From contig NZ_SLWR01000002.1 in the NCBI RefSeq assembly GCF_004345665.1, positions 310,001 to 374,000 of the forward strand: a stretch of DNA of 64,000 nucleotides, in the 5' to 3' direction. Positions 1 to 7,535 of the stretch are shown piece after piece. Made by a program: the position numbers and the translations under genes. The stretch is from Kribbella antiqua (GTDB lineage Bacteria > Actinomycetota > Actinomycetes > Propionibacteriales > Kribbellaceae). The notes below the pieces were generated by a model. The model saw only the letters and a list, made by a program, of their open reading frames with translations, did no database searches and was not told the origin of the DNA. Positions within the stretch are counted from its first letter, which is position 1; each line of letters opens with the position of its first letter.

Positions 1-1
1 C

Positions 2-679
2 GCCGACGCACCCGCCGCCGACCTGCCCGGGATCGAACACCGCCTGGGGCGCCTGCGTCACAGGCGCGGGGAATGGGCACTCGCGGAGGCACATTTCCGC
101 GCTGCATTGGAAAACCTGCCGCCCGGACAACCTGCCGAGCAGGCTCGCATCACAGCCGACATGAGCCTCACCCGCCACAACGCCGGTGACGTGGCCGGTG
201 CGACGGAACTCGCCCGCCAGGCACTCGCGTTCGCCACCGATTCAGGTGACCGACGAGCCCTCGGCCAGGCACACAACATGCTCGGCATGCTCGCGACCGC
301 CGACGGCCGCATCGACGACGCCTTCCAGCATCTCAGGACCGGCCGCGACCTCGCTGAGCAGATCGGCGACCTGCCCGGCCGCGTCGCGGCGCTGAACAAC
401 CTCGCCCTCGCCCATCGTGCCCACGGAGAACTGGAACCCGCGCTCGAACTCGCCAACACCGCGCTCGCGCTTTGTACCGAGGAGGGCGACCGCCACCGCG
501 AGGCCGCGTTGCACAACAACCTCGCCGACCTGCACCACGCCCTCGGCCACCACGACGAGACGATGCGACACCTGAAGTCAGCGGTGGCGATCTTCGCCGA
601 GGTGGGCGCTCCGCACGGCACGAACATCGACCCCGCCGACGAACCCCGTCCAGAGCTATGGAAACTCGTCCGCTGGTAA
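2..679 (+). CDS. Tetratricopeptide repeat protein, 3' part (5' end outside window)
   Basis: The reading frame is open from base 2, so the gene begins upstream of the window and only about 225 C-terminal residues are visible. They consist of successive 34-40 residue helical hairpins with alternating Ala/Leu and Gly-Asp turns (for example ALNNLALAHRAHGELEPAL and ALHNNLADLHHALGHHDE), the TPR pattern. In actinomycetes such tails commonly end large AAA-ATPase, AfsR/SARP or cyclase-linked regulators, where they act as protein-binding scaffolds. Which N-terminal domain is present cannot be seen. The protein ends in a Trp-Lys-Leu-Val-Arg-Trp tail. Assignment of the TPR fold is firm; the molecular role is unknown. 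Confidence 0.8.
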   Translation, partial: ADAPAADLPGIEHRLGRLRHRRGEWALAEAHFRAALENLPPGQPAEQARITADMSLTRHNAGDVAGATELARQALAFATDSGDRRALGQAHNMLGMLATADGRIDDAFQHLRTGRDLAEQIGDLPGRVAALNNLALAHRAHGELEPALELANTALALCTEEGDRHREAALHNNLADLHHALGHHDETMRHLKSAVAIFAEVGAPHGTNIDPADEPRPELWKLVRW

Positions 680-1205
680 ACGGTCGAGCGCGCGGTTGAC
701 AATGGCGGCCCTCCGGAGGATGGTGAGCGACTTAGGGCGTTTGCGGTGCTGATCTCAGGCTTGTCCGTCGACGACAACAGTGGGAGCCGCCGTTCGGCGG
801 GCTCCTCGCAGGGAGCTCAGCCACACGACGGGACTGCCCATCTACTGGCCTGCCTTGCAAGCTCCGCCGCCCTCGTTGTTCGACGCCTGCGGCCTGAGTG
901 CCGACCGCGGAGCTCATCATCTTGCTGCGCCCCGCCCATGGAGGGAGTGGCGGGGCGCAGGAAGCACACCAAGCTCGCAGCCGCCGTATGACACCGACTC
1001 CGCCCGTTATGTGCCGCTAGTCGCGAGTGGATAGGTGGCCCACAGGTGGCCAGCCATGCATGCCCGGCACCCCTCCAGCTGGGCCGCCCCCAAGCGGGCT
1101 GGTCACCGTCACTGGCCTCTCGCGCAGGCCGCGCGACCGATCCCGGCGATGAAGCGGGTGGGGTCCAGGCCTGGACCATCTGACGGAGTGCGACCACTGT
1201 GAGGT
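680..1205. other. Intergenic stretch without a supportable gene
   Basis: No reading frame here shows domain similarity, a good ribosome binding site or convincing codon usage. Open frames on both strands are low-complexity Arg/Ser/Pro translations typical of out-of-frame GC-rich DNA. A TTGACA hexamer occurs near 694-699 but has no gene positioned to use it. It may be decayed coding sequence or a long leader for the acetyltransferase gene that follows. Confidence 0.5.
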
Positions 1206-2168
1206 GTGAATACCACCGCTGTACTACCGCACGACTGCACCGCCCGCCCACCTGAGCCAGCAGATGCCGAAGCATTGTTCGACATGCTCGCGGCTTACAA
1301 CACAGCGTTGATCGGAGTCGCGGACGGCACGGTGGACGAGGTCGCCGACCGCATCGTCGAGCCCGGCTTCGACCGCGGGACCGACGGCTTCCTGGTCCTC
1401 GCCGGGGACGGTCTGCCGGTCGGCTACGGGACGACCTTCGGCAGGGGCGACCGTGAAGTCGTCGGAATCCAGGTGTGGTCGCAACAGGCGGCGGTCGCCG
1501 ACTGGCTGTTCGAGCAGACGATGCATCGTGCCCGCGAGATGGGACGCGAACGCGGCCACGCCGAGATCACCGTCGACACCGAGGTGTACCGAGCCGACGA
1601 GTCACTGCGCACGCTGTTGTCCGATCACGATTTCACCGCGAGTACGACGTACCAGCGGATGCGGATCGATCACACCGGCCCGATCGCCACCCCGGAGGCG
1701 CCGGCCGGCGTCGTGGTCCGGCGCGGCGCCTTCGACGACGCCACCCGCTGGACTGCTCACCAGATCATCATCGAGTGCCTCCGTGGCCAGGTCGGCTTCG
1801 TCGCCCGGCCGCACGACGAGTGGATCGAGGCCCTCGACGGCACCTCCACCTTCGACTGGTCTCTGATCACCCTGCTCGAGATCGACGGGCGGGCGGTCGC
1901 GATACGCCTGTGCAGCGAGGAGTACGTCGAGACTGAGAAGTGCGGCCACATCGGCATGCTCGGCGTATTCGAGGAGTTCCGCGGGCGTGGTCTCGCGACG
2001 TTCCTGCTACGCGACGCCTTCGCCCGCGACGCGGCTGCCGGCCTCGCCGGCACCAACCTCAACGTCGACACCAACAACCCGACCCAGGCCCTCCGCCTCT
2101 ACCAGGCGGTCGGAATGAACCCCACCCTCATCTCCGACGGCTGGCGCCGCGTCCTCCCCGTCATCTGA
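1206..2168 (+). CDS. Tandem GNAT-family N-acetyltransferase
   Basis: The 320-residue protein contains two GNAT folds in tandem, roughly residues 14-150 and 160-310. The second carries the acetyl-CoA-binding motif A (the segment around GVFEEFRGRGLATFLLRDA, with the R/Q-x-x-G-x-G/A pattern) and a C-terminal N-x-x-x-x-x-x-Y-x-x-x-G-M segment typical of the family. The first copy is degenerate and probably structural. The likely reaction is transfer of acetyl from acetyl-CoA to an amine of a small molecule or peptide; the substrate cannot be predicted. The start is a GTG at 1206. The gene stands alone and is followed by a strong hairpin terminator. Confidence 0.85.
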   Translation: MNTTAVLPHDCTARPPEPADAEALFDMLAAYNTALIGVADGTVDEVADRIVEPGFDRGTDGFLVLAGDGLPVGYGTTFGRGDREVVGIQVWSQQAAVADWLFEQTMHRAREMGRERGHAEITVDTEVYRADESLRTLLSDHDFTASTTYQRMRIDHTGPIATPEAPAGVVVRRGAFDDATRWTAHQIIIECLRGQVGFVARPHDEWIEALDGTSTFDWSLITLLEIDGRAVAIRLCSEEYVETEKCGHIGMLGVFEEFRGRGLATFLLRDAFARDAAAGLAGTNLNVDTNNPTQALRLYQAVGMNPTLISDGWRRVLPVI

Positions 2169-2172
2169 GAGA

Positions 2173-2207
2173 GCTGGGCCTGCCGCAGGGGCTGCGACAG
2201 GCCCAGC
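2173..2207 (+). terminator. Hairpin terminator after the acetyltransferase gene
   Basis: A 10-bp outer stem (GCTGGGCCTG at 2173-2182 pairing with CAGGCCCAGC at 2198-2207) encloses a 5-bp inner stem (CGCAG 2184-2188 with CTGCG 2192-2196) around a GGG loop. It lies 5 bases after the stop codon. There is no T-tract, as is usual in high-GC actinomycetes. Confidence 0.7.
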
Positions 2208-2255
2208 GCTCCTACCCGCGGTGAGCGACGACATTCGCGGGGTCGCGGAGCATGG

Positions 2256-2290
2256 GTCTGGACCTGCCGCGGGAACCGGCAGATCCAGAC
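2256..2290 (-). terminator. Hairpin terminator after the AMIN-like gene
   Basis: GTCTGGA (2256-2262) pairs with TCCAGAC (2284-2290), and CTGCCG (2264-2269) with CGGCAG (2277-2282), separated by one mismatch. On the minus strand it lies directly after the stop codon at 2298. Together with the 2173-2207 hairpin it insulates two convergent genes. Confidence 0.7.
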
Positions 2291-2297
2291 GTGAGCC

Positions 2298-2909
2298 TTA
2301 CCAGCGGTGGGCGACGTCCACCACGATGCGGCTGGTGGAGTCTTGACCGGTGAGGGTGAAGACGCGGAACGGAAGACGGGCACGGACGCCGAGCCCGATC
2401 GTGGTCTCACCTTCGAAACTGCCGGCATCCGCGACCTGCCGGAAGGTCCGGTAGCCGCGTACGTTGGTCAGCTCGTTGTGGTTTGCCGGGTTGTAGGTGC
2501 TGTGGAAGTCGTCGTCGTACGACGGCACCGCGAGGACGATCTCCAGCTTGGCGCCTCCGCGCAGCGGCACGAGCTCCCCCTGTCCCACCGTGGAAACGTT
2601 GTTCACGTACTGCACCCGGAGCCAGGACGGCTTGCCCTTGACGTCGAACACGATGCGATCGAAGCAGGCGTGCCGGCCGGTCCGGACGTTCGTCAGCTGG
2701 CCGGCACCACGGATATTGCTTGCCTCGGGCAATGATCCCCAGCCGGTGGGGCACTTGCTGGTGGCGGCTGCCGTGACTACCGCCTTGGACGGGCCGGCCA
2801 GCGCCGGCACAGCGATCGCGCCCACCGGGACTGCGGCGACAGCCAGGATCGCGAATGCGGTGCGGATCGGTCGGTGGTTGGGCTTACGGATGGCGTGAAT
2901 CAACTTCAC
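2298..2909 (-). CDS. Secreted AMIN-like domain protein
   Basis: The protein has about 203 residues with an N-terminal signal peptide: a basic start (KLIHAIRKPNHRPIRT), then a hydrophobic AILAVAAVPVGAIAVPALA stretch ending in an Ala-x-Ala-type site. The mature part starts with a CPTGWGSLPE motif and a conserved FDRIVFDVKG strand. This is the pattern of actinobacterial AMIN-like secreted proteins of about 200 residues. AMIN domains bind cell-wall polymers in other bacteria; no enzymatic residues are visible here. The GTG at 2909 is preferred over the in-frame GTG at 2930 because a GGGGGG ribosome site lies 5 bases before it. The gene is monocistronic and divergent from the DUF4389 gene. Confidence 0.75.
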   Translation of the reverse strand: MKLIHAIRKPNHRPIRTAFAILAVAAVPVGAIAVPALAGPSKAVVTAAATSKCPTGWGSLPEASNIRGAGQLTNVRTGRHACFDRIVFDVKGKPSWLRVQYVNNVSTVGQGELVPLRGGAKLEIVLAVPSYDDDFHSTYNPANHNELTNVRGYRTFRQVADAGSFEGETTIGLGVRARLPFRVFTLTGQDSTSRIVVDVAHRW

Positions 2910-3220
2910 AATGTCCCCCCTTTGAGACACCTGTTAGATGCCCCCATTGGGTCGGAAGTTGACCTGACGCCGCAGTGATTTCAGGTGCCCGAGCAGGCAC
3001 CGGCAGCGATCGGTCTCAGGCATGGTTTGTGATCGGCGATCGATCGGTCTCGGGCCGTAGCGCATTCGTACTTTGTACGATAAGCTCCACCTTACTAAGT
3101 ACTGCCTCTCTGCCGGCGCACTGAGAGCACTCCGCCTCAAGGCCCGCTCCTGCGCATCCAACTCAGCGATCCACGATGCTCTCTGGTTTCACTCTGCAAG
3201 ACCGCTTGGAGATGGTGGTA
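2910..3220. other. Divergent intergenic region
   Basis: This region separates the AMIN-like gene (minus) from the DUF4389 gene (plus) and must hold both promoters. It contains an 11-bp direct repeat CGATCGGTCTC (3007-3017 and 3041-3051) and a perfect 15-bp palindrome at 3066-3080. Small open frames here (2934-3161, 3073-3267) lack recognisable features and are not called. Confidence 0.5.
3066..3080. promoter_or_regulatory. Palindromic operator-like site TCGTAC-TTT-GTACGA
   Basis: The arms TCGTAC and GTACGA are a perfect inverted repeat separated by TTT. GTAC-based palindromes of this size are typical operators for TetR/MarR-type repressors in actinomycetes. No such regulator gene is adjacent, so the binding protein would have to be encoded elsewhere, or the site is a relic. 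Confidence 0.4.
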
Positions 3221-3940
3221 GTGGCAACATCCATGACTTATCCGGTGCACGTGGACGCCGCGGTTGATCCGAGATCGTCCAGGTGGCTGTGGCTGGTCAA
3301 GTGGGTTCTCGTGATCCCGCATTACGTCGTACTGGTGCCTTTGTGGCTCGGCTTCATGGTCTCCTCTGTCGTCGCGTACTTCGCGATCCTCATCACCGGT
3401 CGCTACCCGCGTGCCATCTTCGACTACAACGTCGGCGTGCTCCGGTGGTCCTGGCGGGTCACCTACTACGCCTATGGAGCGCTCGGAACCGACCGGTATC
3501 CGCCGTTTACGCTGAAAGACGTCGAGGACTATCCGGCGCACCTGTCGGTCGACTACCCGGCACACCTGTCCCGTGGCCTGGCGCTGGTGAAGTGGTGGCT
3601 GCTCGCCATCCCGCACTACATCATTGTCAGCGTCTTCGTCGGCGGCGCAGTGTGGGGCTTCAATCGGTCCGACAGTTGGCAGTGGAGCCTCGGCGGCAGT
3701 GGCGGCCTCGTCGGCATCCTCGTGATCGTCGCCGCCGTCATCCTCGCAATCACCGGCGCCTATCCCCGGCCGTTGTACGACATCATTCTCGGGATGAACC
3801 GGTGGGCTCTACGGGTCGCGGGCTATGCAGCCCTGATGACCGACGTCTACTCGCCCTTCCGCCTCGACCTCGGCGGCAGCGACCCCGTCCTCGTCGTCCC
3901 GCCCAGCTCGGCCGAACGGGCTGACGACGCGCATGAGTGA
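3221..3940 (+). CDS. DUF4389 family membrane protein
   Basis: The 239-residue protein has two copies of the DUF4389 unit. Each starts with a W-L-x-x-K-W-x-L-x-I-P-H-Y motif (near residues 24-35 and 126-137), followed by a hydrophobic helix and a conserved G-x-Y-P-R / Y-D-x-x-x-G-x-x-R-W segment. Three to four transmembrane segments are visible. The family is common in actinomycetes and uncharacterised. The GTG at 3221 is chosen because GGAG lies 10 bases upstream and family members begin a few residues before the T-Y-P-V strand; an ATG at 3176 would add a non-conserved leader. Its function is unknown; an inner-membrane location is likely. Confidence 0.8.
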   Translation: MATSMTYPVHVDAAVDPRSSRWLWLVKWVLVIPHYVVLVPLWLGFMVSSVVAYFAILITGRYPRAIFDYNVGVLRWSWRVTYYAYGALGTDRYPPFTLKDVEDYPAHLSVDYPAHLSRGLALVKWWLLAIPHYIIVSVFVGGAVWGFNRSDSWQWSLGGSGGLVGILVIVAAVILAITGAYPRPLYDIILGMNRWALRVAGYAALMTDVYSPFRLDLGGSDPVLVVPPSSAERADDAHE

Positions 3941-3984
3941 GTTGAGCCCATGATCCGATCCGCAACACGGATCGCGGCCAAGGC

Positions 3985-4929
3985 ATGACCACTACTCCCC
4001 CGCACGTCATCTTCGGCACCGGGGCGATCGGCCTGGCCGCCTTCGAGGCACTCCGCCGCCGCGGCGAGACCGTCCGGCTCGTCAACCGCTCCGGCCACGC
4101 CCCGGTGCCCGACGGCGTCGAGGTCTTCGGTGGTGACGCCCTCGATCCAACCTTCACCGCCGCCGTCGCCGAAGGCGCCCGGGTGATCTACCAGACGCTC
4201 AACCCGCCGTACCCCGAGTGGAGCGAACAGTTCCCCGTCCTCCAGGCCGGCGTGCTCGCCGCGGCCGAAGCCACCGGCGCGCGCCTGGTCAGCATGGAGA
4301 ACGTCTACATGTACGGACGCCCCGCCGGCCGCCCGTTCACCGAGGACCGCCCCTACGACGCCCACACCAAGAAGGGGCAGCTCCGTGGGCGGATGGCCCG
4401 CGAACTCCTCGCAGCCCACGTGGCCGGACGTGTGCAGGTCGCGATCGGCCGGGCCTCGGACTACTTCGGACCACGCGGCGGCGCGCAATCCAATCTCGGC
4501 GACCGCGTCTTCTCCGCCGCCCTGGCCGGAAAGACCGCCACCGTGCTCGGCGACCCCGACCAACCACACACCTACACCTTCATCCCCGACATCGGTGAAG
4601 CCCTCGCAGTCCTCGGCGAACACCCTGACGCTCCAGGCCAGGTGTGGCACCTCCCGAACGACCCCGACACCCGCAGCACCCGGCAGCTCGTCGACATCGT
4701 CTACCAGCACGCTGGGCAACCCCGTGCCAAACTTCGCGCCATGCCGCCGCTGATGCTGCGCGCGCTCGGCCTGATCAACCCCACCGTGCGGGAACTCGGC
4801 GAAATCCAGTACCTGTTCGAGGAGCCGTTCATCGTCGACAGCAGCAAGATCGCGAACAAGCTCGGCGTCCAGCCCACTCCGGTCGACGTAGCCCTGAAGC
4901 AAACCCTCACGACGTACCGGCACGGATAA
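3985..4929 (+). CDS. NAD(P)-dependent epimerase/dehydratase-like protein
   Basis: The 314-residue protein is an extended short-chain dehydrogenase. Its N-terminal Rossmann strand carries FGTGAIGLAAFEAL (G-x-G-x-x-G, residues 10-15) for NAD(P) binding. The Y-x-x-x-K active-site pair is not obvious: a YMYGRP segment near residue 110 and a later K-K-G-Q replace it, as in atypical SDR/NmrA-like proteins. The C-terminal half resembles NAD-dependent epimerase family proteins used in sugar or small-molecule metabolism. It is followed at 95 bases by an AraC regulator in the same direction, which may control it. The substrate is unknown. Confidence 0.75.
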   Translation: MTTTPPHVIFGTGAIGLAAFEALRRRGETVRLVNRSGHAPVPDGVEVFGGDALDPTFTAAVAEGARVIYQTLNPPYPEWSEQFPVLQAGVLAAAEATGARLVSMENVYMYGRPAGRPFTEDRPYDAHTKKGQLRGRMARELLAAHVAGRVQVAIGRASDYFGPRGGAQSNLGDRVFSAALAGKTATVLGDPDQPHTYTFIPDIGEALAVLGEHPDAPGQVWHLPNDPDTRSTRQLVDIVYQHAGQPRAKLRAMPPLMLRALGLINPTVRELGEIQYLFEEPFIVDSSKIANKLGVQPTPVDVALKQTLTTYRHG

Positions 4930-5023
4930 CCCCGTCGCCTCATCGGCCGACGAGTGGTTGCTTGGGGCATCGATCTCGCCGGATGCGGTGGTCAGAGGCC
5001 GTCGGTCTTGGACTCTTGTCACC

Positions 5024-5827
5024 ATGCCGAACTGGTCGATCTACTTCACTCCAAGCCAGAGTGAACGCCAACTTGGACTCTTCGGTCTCGGCGCCGGCGA
5101 ACAGGAGAACCCCAAGGGACCAGCCCCGGAGCGCGCCCTCGGCTGTCATGCTCTCGTCTGGATCAGGGAAGGCCGCGGCCACCTTCTGCACGGCCCCGAC
5201 CGCCAGCTCCACCCAGTCGAGGCCCCGGCGATGCTGTGGCTGTACCCCGGCGTCCTGCACGGCTACCGCCCCGCCACCCGCTGGCGACAGGCCTGGACAC
5301 TCTTCAGCGGTCCTGCCACGGATGCGCTCACCACGCTGGGCCATCTCGACCCCACCCGGCAAGTACGCCGGTTCGCCGATCCCCGGCCCGTCGACAAAGC
5401 CTTCACCCGGCTCCTCCGCGTCGCCCGCGCACAGAACGGCGTACGGAACGGCGTGCAGACCATCGCGGCCCTGTACGACGTCATCGCCGAGGCAGCGCCG
5501 CCACCAGACGACGACATAGCAGCCCGGCTCGCCCGACTCGCCTGCGAACCCCTGTCCATCCGGGACTACGCAACAGAGCTCGGACTGACCCTCAGGGAGT
5601 TGCGCGACGCCATCAAGCGCACGACCGGCTCCACCCCACAGGAACTGGTCCTGACCACCAGGCTCAACACCGCCAAGGCGCTGCTCGCGGAGGAGGACCT
5701 GCCGGTGACGGCGATCGCCCGGGAGGTCGGGTACGACGACCCGGCGTACTTCAGCAGGCTGTTCACCGCCCGGGTCGGACAGTCACCGCGCGCCTTCCGG
5801 CGGTTCGGTTCGATGCCGCCCGAGTAG
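5024..5827 (+). CDS. AraC/XylS family transcriptional regulator
   Basis: The 267-residue protein has an N-terminal cupin-like ligand domain (about residues 10-110) and a C-terminal double helix-turn-helix (about residues 180-265). The latter contains the AraC signature around VTAIAREVGYDDPAYFSRLF and the closing G-x-S-P-R-A-F-R segment. It should bind DNA and activate or repress in response to a small ligand, probably controlling the upstream dehydrogenase gene. The ATG at 5024 fits the first conserved strand (MPNWSIYFTP); the frame is open further upstream without a better start. The family assignment is secure, the ligand unknown. Confidence 0.85.
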   Translation: MPNWSIYFTPSQSERQLGLFGLGAGEQENPKGPAPERALGCHALVWIREGRGHLLHGPDRQLHPVEAPAMLWLYPGVLHGYRPATRWRQAWTLFSGPATDALTTLGHLDPTRQVRRFADPRPVDKAFTRLLRVARAQNGVRNGVQTIAALYDVIAEAAPPPDDDIAARLARLACEPLSIRDYATELGLTLRELRDAIKRTTGSTPQELVLTTRLNTAKALLAEEDLPVTAIAREVGYDDPAYFSRLFTARVGQSPRAFRRFGSMPPE

Positions 5828-5840
5828 GCGGGCCTAGATG

Positions 5841-5870
5841 TTGACTGGGTGAATTGACGGTGGTGTTGAC
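5841..5870 (+). promoter_or_regulatory. Promoter region of the catabolic plus-strand operon with repeated TTGAC
   Basis: TTGAC occurs three times, at 5841, 5854 and 5866, spaced 13 and 12 bases, upstream of the ATG at 5918. The last copy could serve as a -35 element, with a weak -10 (GAATCC) 17 bases later. Spaced repeats of this kind may also be a regulator-binding array. The assignment is tentative. Confidence 0.35.
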
Positions 5871-5917
5871 TTTTCGTCGGATCCGTCGAATCCTGGAAGG
5901 GAGACGAGAGGATCCGG

Positions 5918-6670
5918 ATGAGTCACGTGCGTGTCGGGCTTGTTGTGCCCAGTTCGAATGTCACTGTCGAGACGGAGTTGCCGGCGGTGCTCGGCCGGCA
6001 TCCGGCGGCGACGTTCTCCTTCCATGGCAGCCGGATGCGGATGGCCAAGGTCTCCCCCGCGCAGCTCGCCGCGATGAACGCGCAGCGGGAGCGGTGTGTG
6101 ATGGAGCTCGGGGATGCCGATCCGGATGTGCTGCTCTACGCGTGTCTCGTCGCGTTGATGTCTGTCGGTCCTGGTGAGCACCAGCGCGTCGAAGGGTTGA
6201 TCGCCGAGCAGCTCGCCACGGGCGGGTCCGCGGCGTTGGTCAGGTCAAGTGCCGGCGCGCTGACCGAGGCTCTTCGGGCTATCCCGGCTCAGCGGATCGC
6301 GATCGTCACGCCGTACCTCAAGCCACTTGCCGAGAAGGTCGTGGCGTACCTCGAGGCGGAGGGTTTCGAGGTGGTGGATTGGCGCGCGTTGGAGGTCGAG
6401 GACAACCGTCAGGTCGGCTGCATCCCCGGCGACCAGGTGATGGCCGCCGCCCGCTCGTTGGAGTTGGCTCGCGCGGATGCTCTGGTGATCTCGGCCTGTG
6501 TGCAGATGCCTTCGTTGCCGCTGGTCGAATCCGCCGAGCAGGAGTTCGGACTTCCGGTGCTTTCGGCCGCGACGGCGGGCGCCTACAGCATTCTCAAGGC
6601 AGCCGGTCTGCCGATCGATATTCCCGGGGCAGGTTCGCTGCTCCGGCGCGAAGGAGGACTGTCCCGATGA
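5918..6670 (+). CDS. Maleate cis-trans isomerase family protein
   Basis: The 250-residue protein belongs to the Asp/Glu racemase superfamily, maleate isomerase/arylmalonate decarboxylase branch. It opens with the family motif LVVPSSNVTVETE. The two cysteines required for catalysis fall at Cys76 (LLYACLVAL) and Cys194 (ISACVQMPS), the same positions as in characterised maleate isomerases. The expected reaction is isomerisation of maleate or a related cis-dicarboxylate to the trans form, a late step in degradation of gentisate- or pyridine-type rings. It is the first gene of a four-gene operon in which each junction is an ATGA overlap. An AGGGAGACGAGAGGA segment supplies the ribosome site. It could instead act on another 2-substituted dicarboxylate. 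Confidence 0.85.
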   Translation: MSHVRVGLVVPSSNVTVETELPAVLGRHPAATFSFHGSRMRMAKVSPAQLAAMNAQRERCVMELGDADPDVLLYACLVALMSVGPGEHQRVEGLIAEQLATGGSAALVRSSAGALTEALRAIPAQRIAIVTPYLKPLAEKVVAYLEAEGFEVVDWRALEVEDNRQVGCIPGDQVMAAARSLELARADALVISACVQMPSLPLVESAEQEFGLPVLSAATAGAYSILKAAGLPIDIPGAGSLLRREGGLSR

Positions 6671-7293
6671 ACGACCTCGCCGGACGGCATCTGGCCCGCG
6701 GTGTCGACCACGCCGCCTTTCCCACTTTCGATCCGGTCGGGACGGTCCGGTTCTACCGCGATGTTCTCGGCTTCCCGGTCGTGCACTCGATCTGCGCCGC
6801 CGGCTGGGGCCCGGACGATCACCCGGACTTCATCCACTTCTTCTTCGACATCGGCAACGACGACCGCCTCGCGTTCTTCTACTACTTCGGGCTGCCGCGG
6901 CCGACGTCGGACGGGAAGGGTGATGTCTACGCGCGCTTCGACGACAGTACGCCGGATTGGTTCGTGAGATCGCGTCATCTGGCGATCCATGTGGACTCCG
7001 AGGACGCCTTGACCGAGTACCGTCGCCGGCTCGACCTGAGTGAATGGCCGGTCGAGATGCAGATCCAGCACGAAACGATCGAGTCGATCTACACCCACGA
7101 CCCGAACGGCTACATGGTCGAAATCACCCGGGCACTGCGTCCGGTGACTCCGCAGGAGGATCTGGACGCCAACCTCACCATCGACGCGCTCGTCGACATC
7201 GCGCAGCGCGAGGGCCACACGATGGACGACCTGCTGACGCGCAAGGCCGAGCTGATCGTGGAACGTGCTCCGTCGTGGGAGGTGCGCGTATGA
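6667..7293 (+). CDS. VOC family (glyoxalase/dioxygenase superfamily) protein
   Basis: The 208-residue protein has paired beta-alpha-beta-beta-beta units of the vicinal oxygen chelate fold. Candidate metal ligands are the His in GVDHAAF (about residue 14), the His of HLAIHVD (about residue 108) and the Glu of YMVEI (about residue 151, within HDPNGYMVEI). The set suits a mononuclear metal enzyme such as an extradiol ring-cleavage dioxygenase, lactoylglutathione lyase-like isomerase or epimerase. The ATG at 6667 overlaps the stop of the maleate isomerase gene. From context a ring-opening or isomerising step in the same pathway is plausible, but the reaction is not determined by sequence alone. 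Confidence 0.8.
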   Translation: MNDLAGRHLARGVDHAAFPTFDPVGTVRFYRDVLGFPVVHSICAAGWGPDDHPDFIHFFFDIGNDDRLAFFYYFGLPRPTSDGKGDVYARFDDSTPDWFVRSRHLAIHVDSEDALTEYRRRLDLSEWPVEMQIQHETIESIYTHDPNGYMVEITRALRPVTPQEDLDANLTIDALVDIAQREGHTMDDLLTRKAELIVERAPSWEVRV

Positions 7294-7535
7294 GCCGGCT
7301 GTACGTACTCGACGTACCGGAGAACACGTCGGTGGCGAAGGTCGCCGGCCAGTCCGACGGCGTCCAGGTGGACAAGCTCGGTCCCTACTTCGTCATCGAG
7401 TACGACGGTCCGATCGTCATCGACCGTCGAGCTACCGGCTGTCGTCACGCGGTCTGGTACAGCTGTGTCGCCGGACTGGCCGGGGGCCGGATCGTCCAAT
7501 GGGACAAGAACGCGCTGCGAGTGGACCCGCGATGA
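7290..7535 (+). CDS. Small conserved-looking protein of the catabolic operon (81 aa)
   Basis: This 81-residue protein is not recognised. Its ATG at 7290 overlaps the previous stop, and its own stop overlaps the ATG of the hydrolase gene at 7532, so it is certainly translated within the operon. It is soluble, beta-rich and has two cysteines (in GCRHAVWYSC). The size and position suggest an accessory or structural subunit of a neighbouring enzyme. No catalytic motif is visible. Confidence 0.7.
   Translation: MSRLYVLDVPENTSVAKVAGQSDGVQVDKLGPYFVIEYDGPIVIDRRATGCRHAVWYSCVAGLAGGRIVQWDKNALRVDPR

Noticed and set aside
694-699. A TTGACA hexamer as a promoter
   Set aside because: No -10 element or gene lies at a suitable distance downstream.
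817-1275. A 152-codon minus-strand frame in the 680-1205 gap
   Set aside because: No conserved motif, weak start and Arg/Ser/Gly-rich composition typical of non-coding frames.
3073-3267. A 64-codon plus-strand frame after the GTAC palindrome
   Set aside because: It overlaps the DUF4389 start out of frame and has no ribosome site or similarity.
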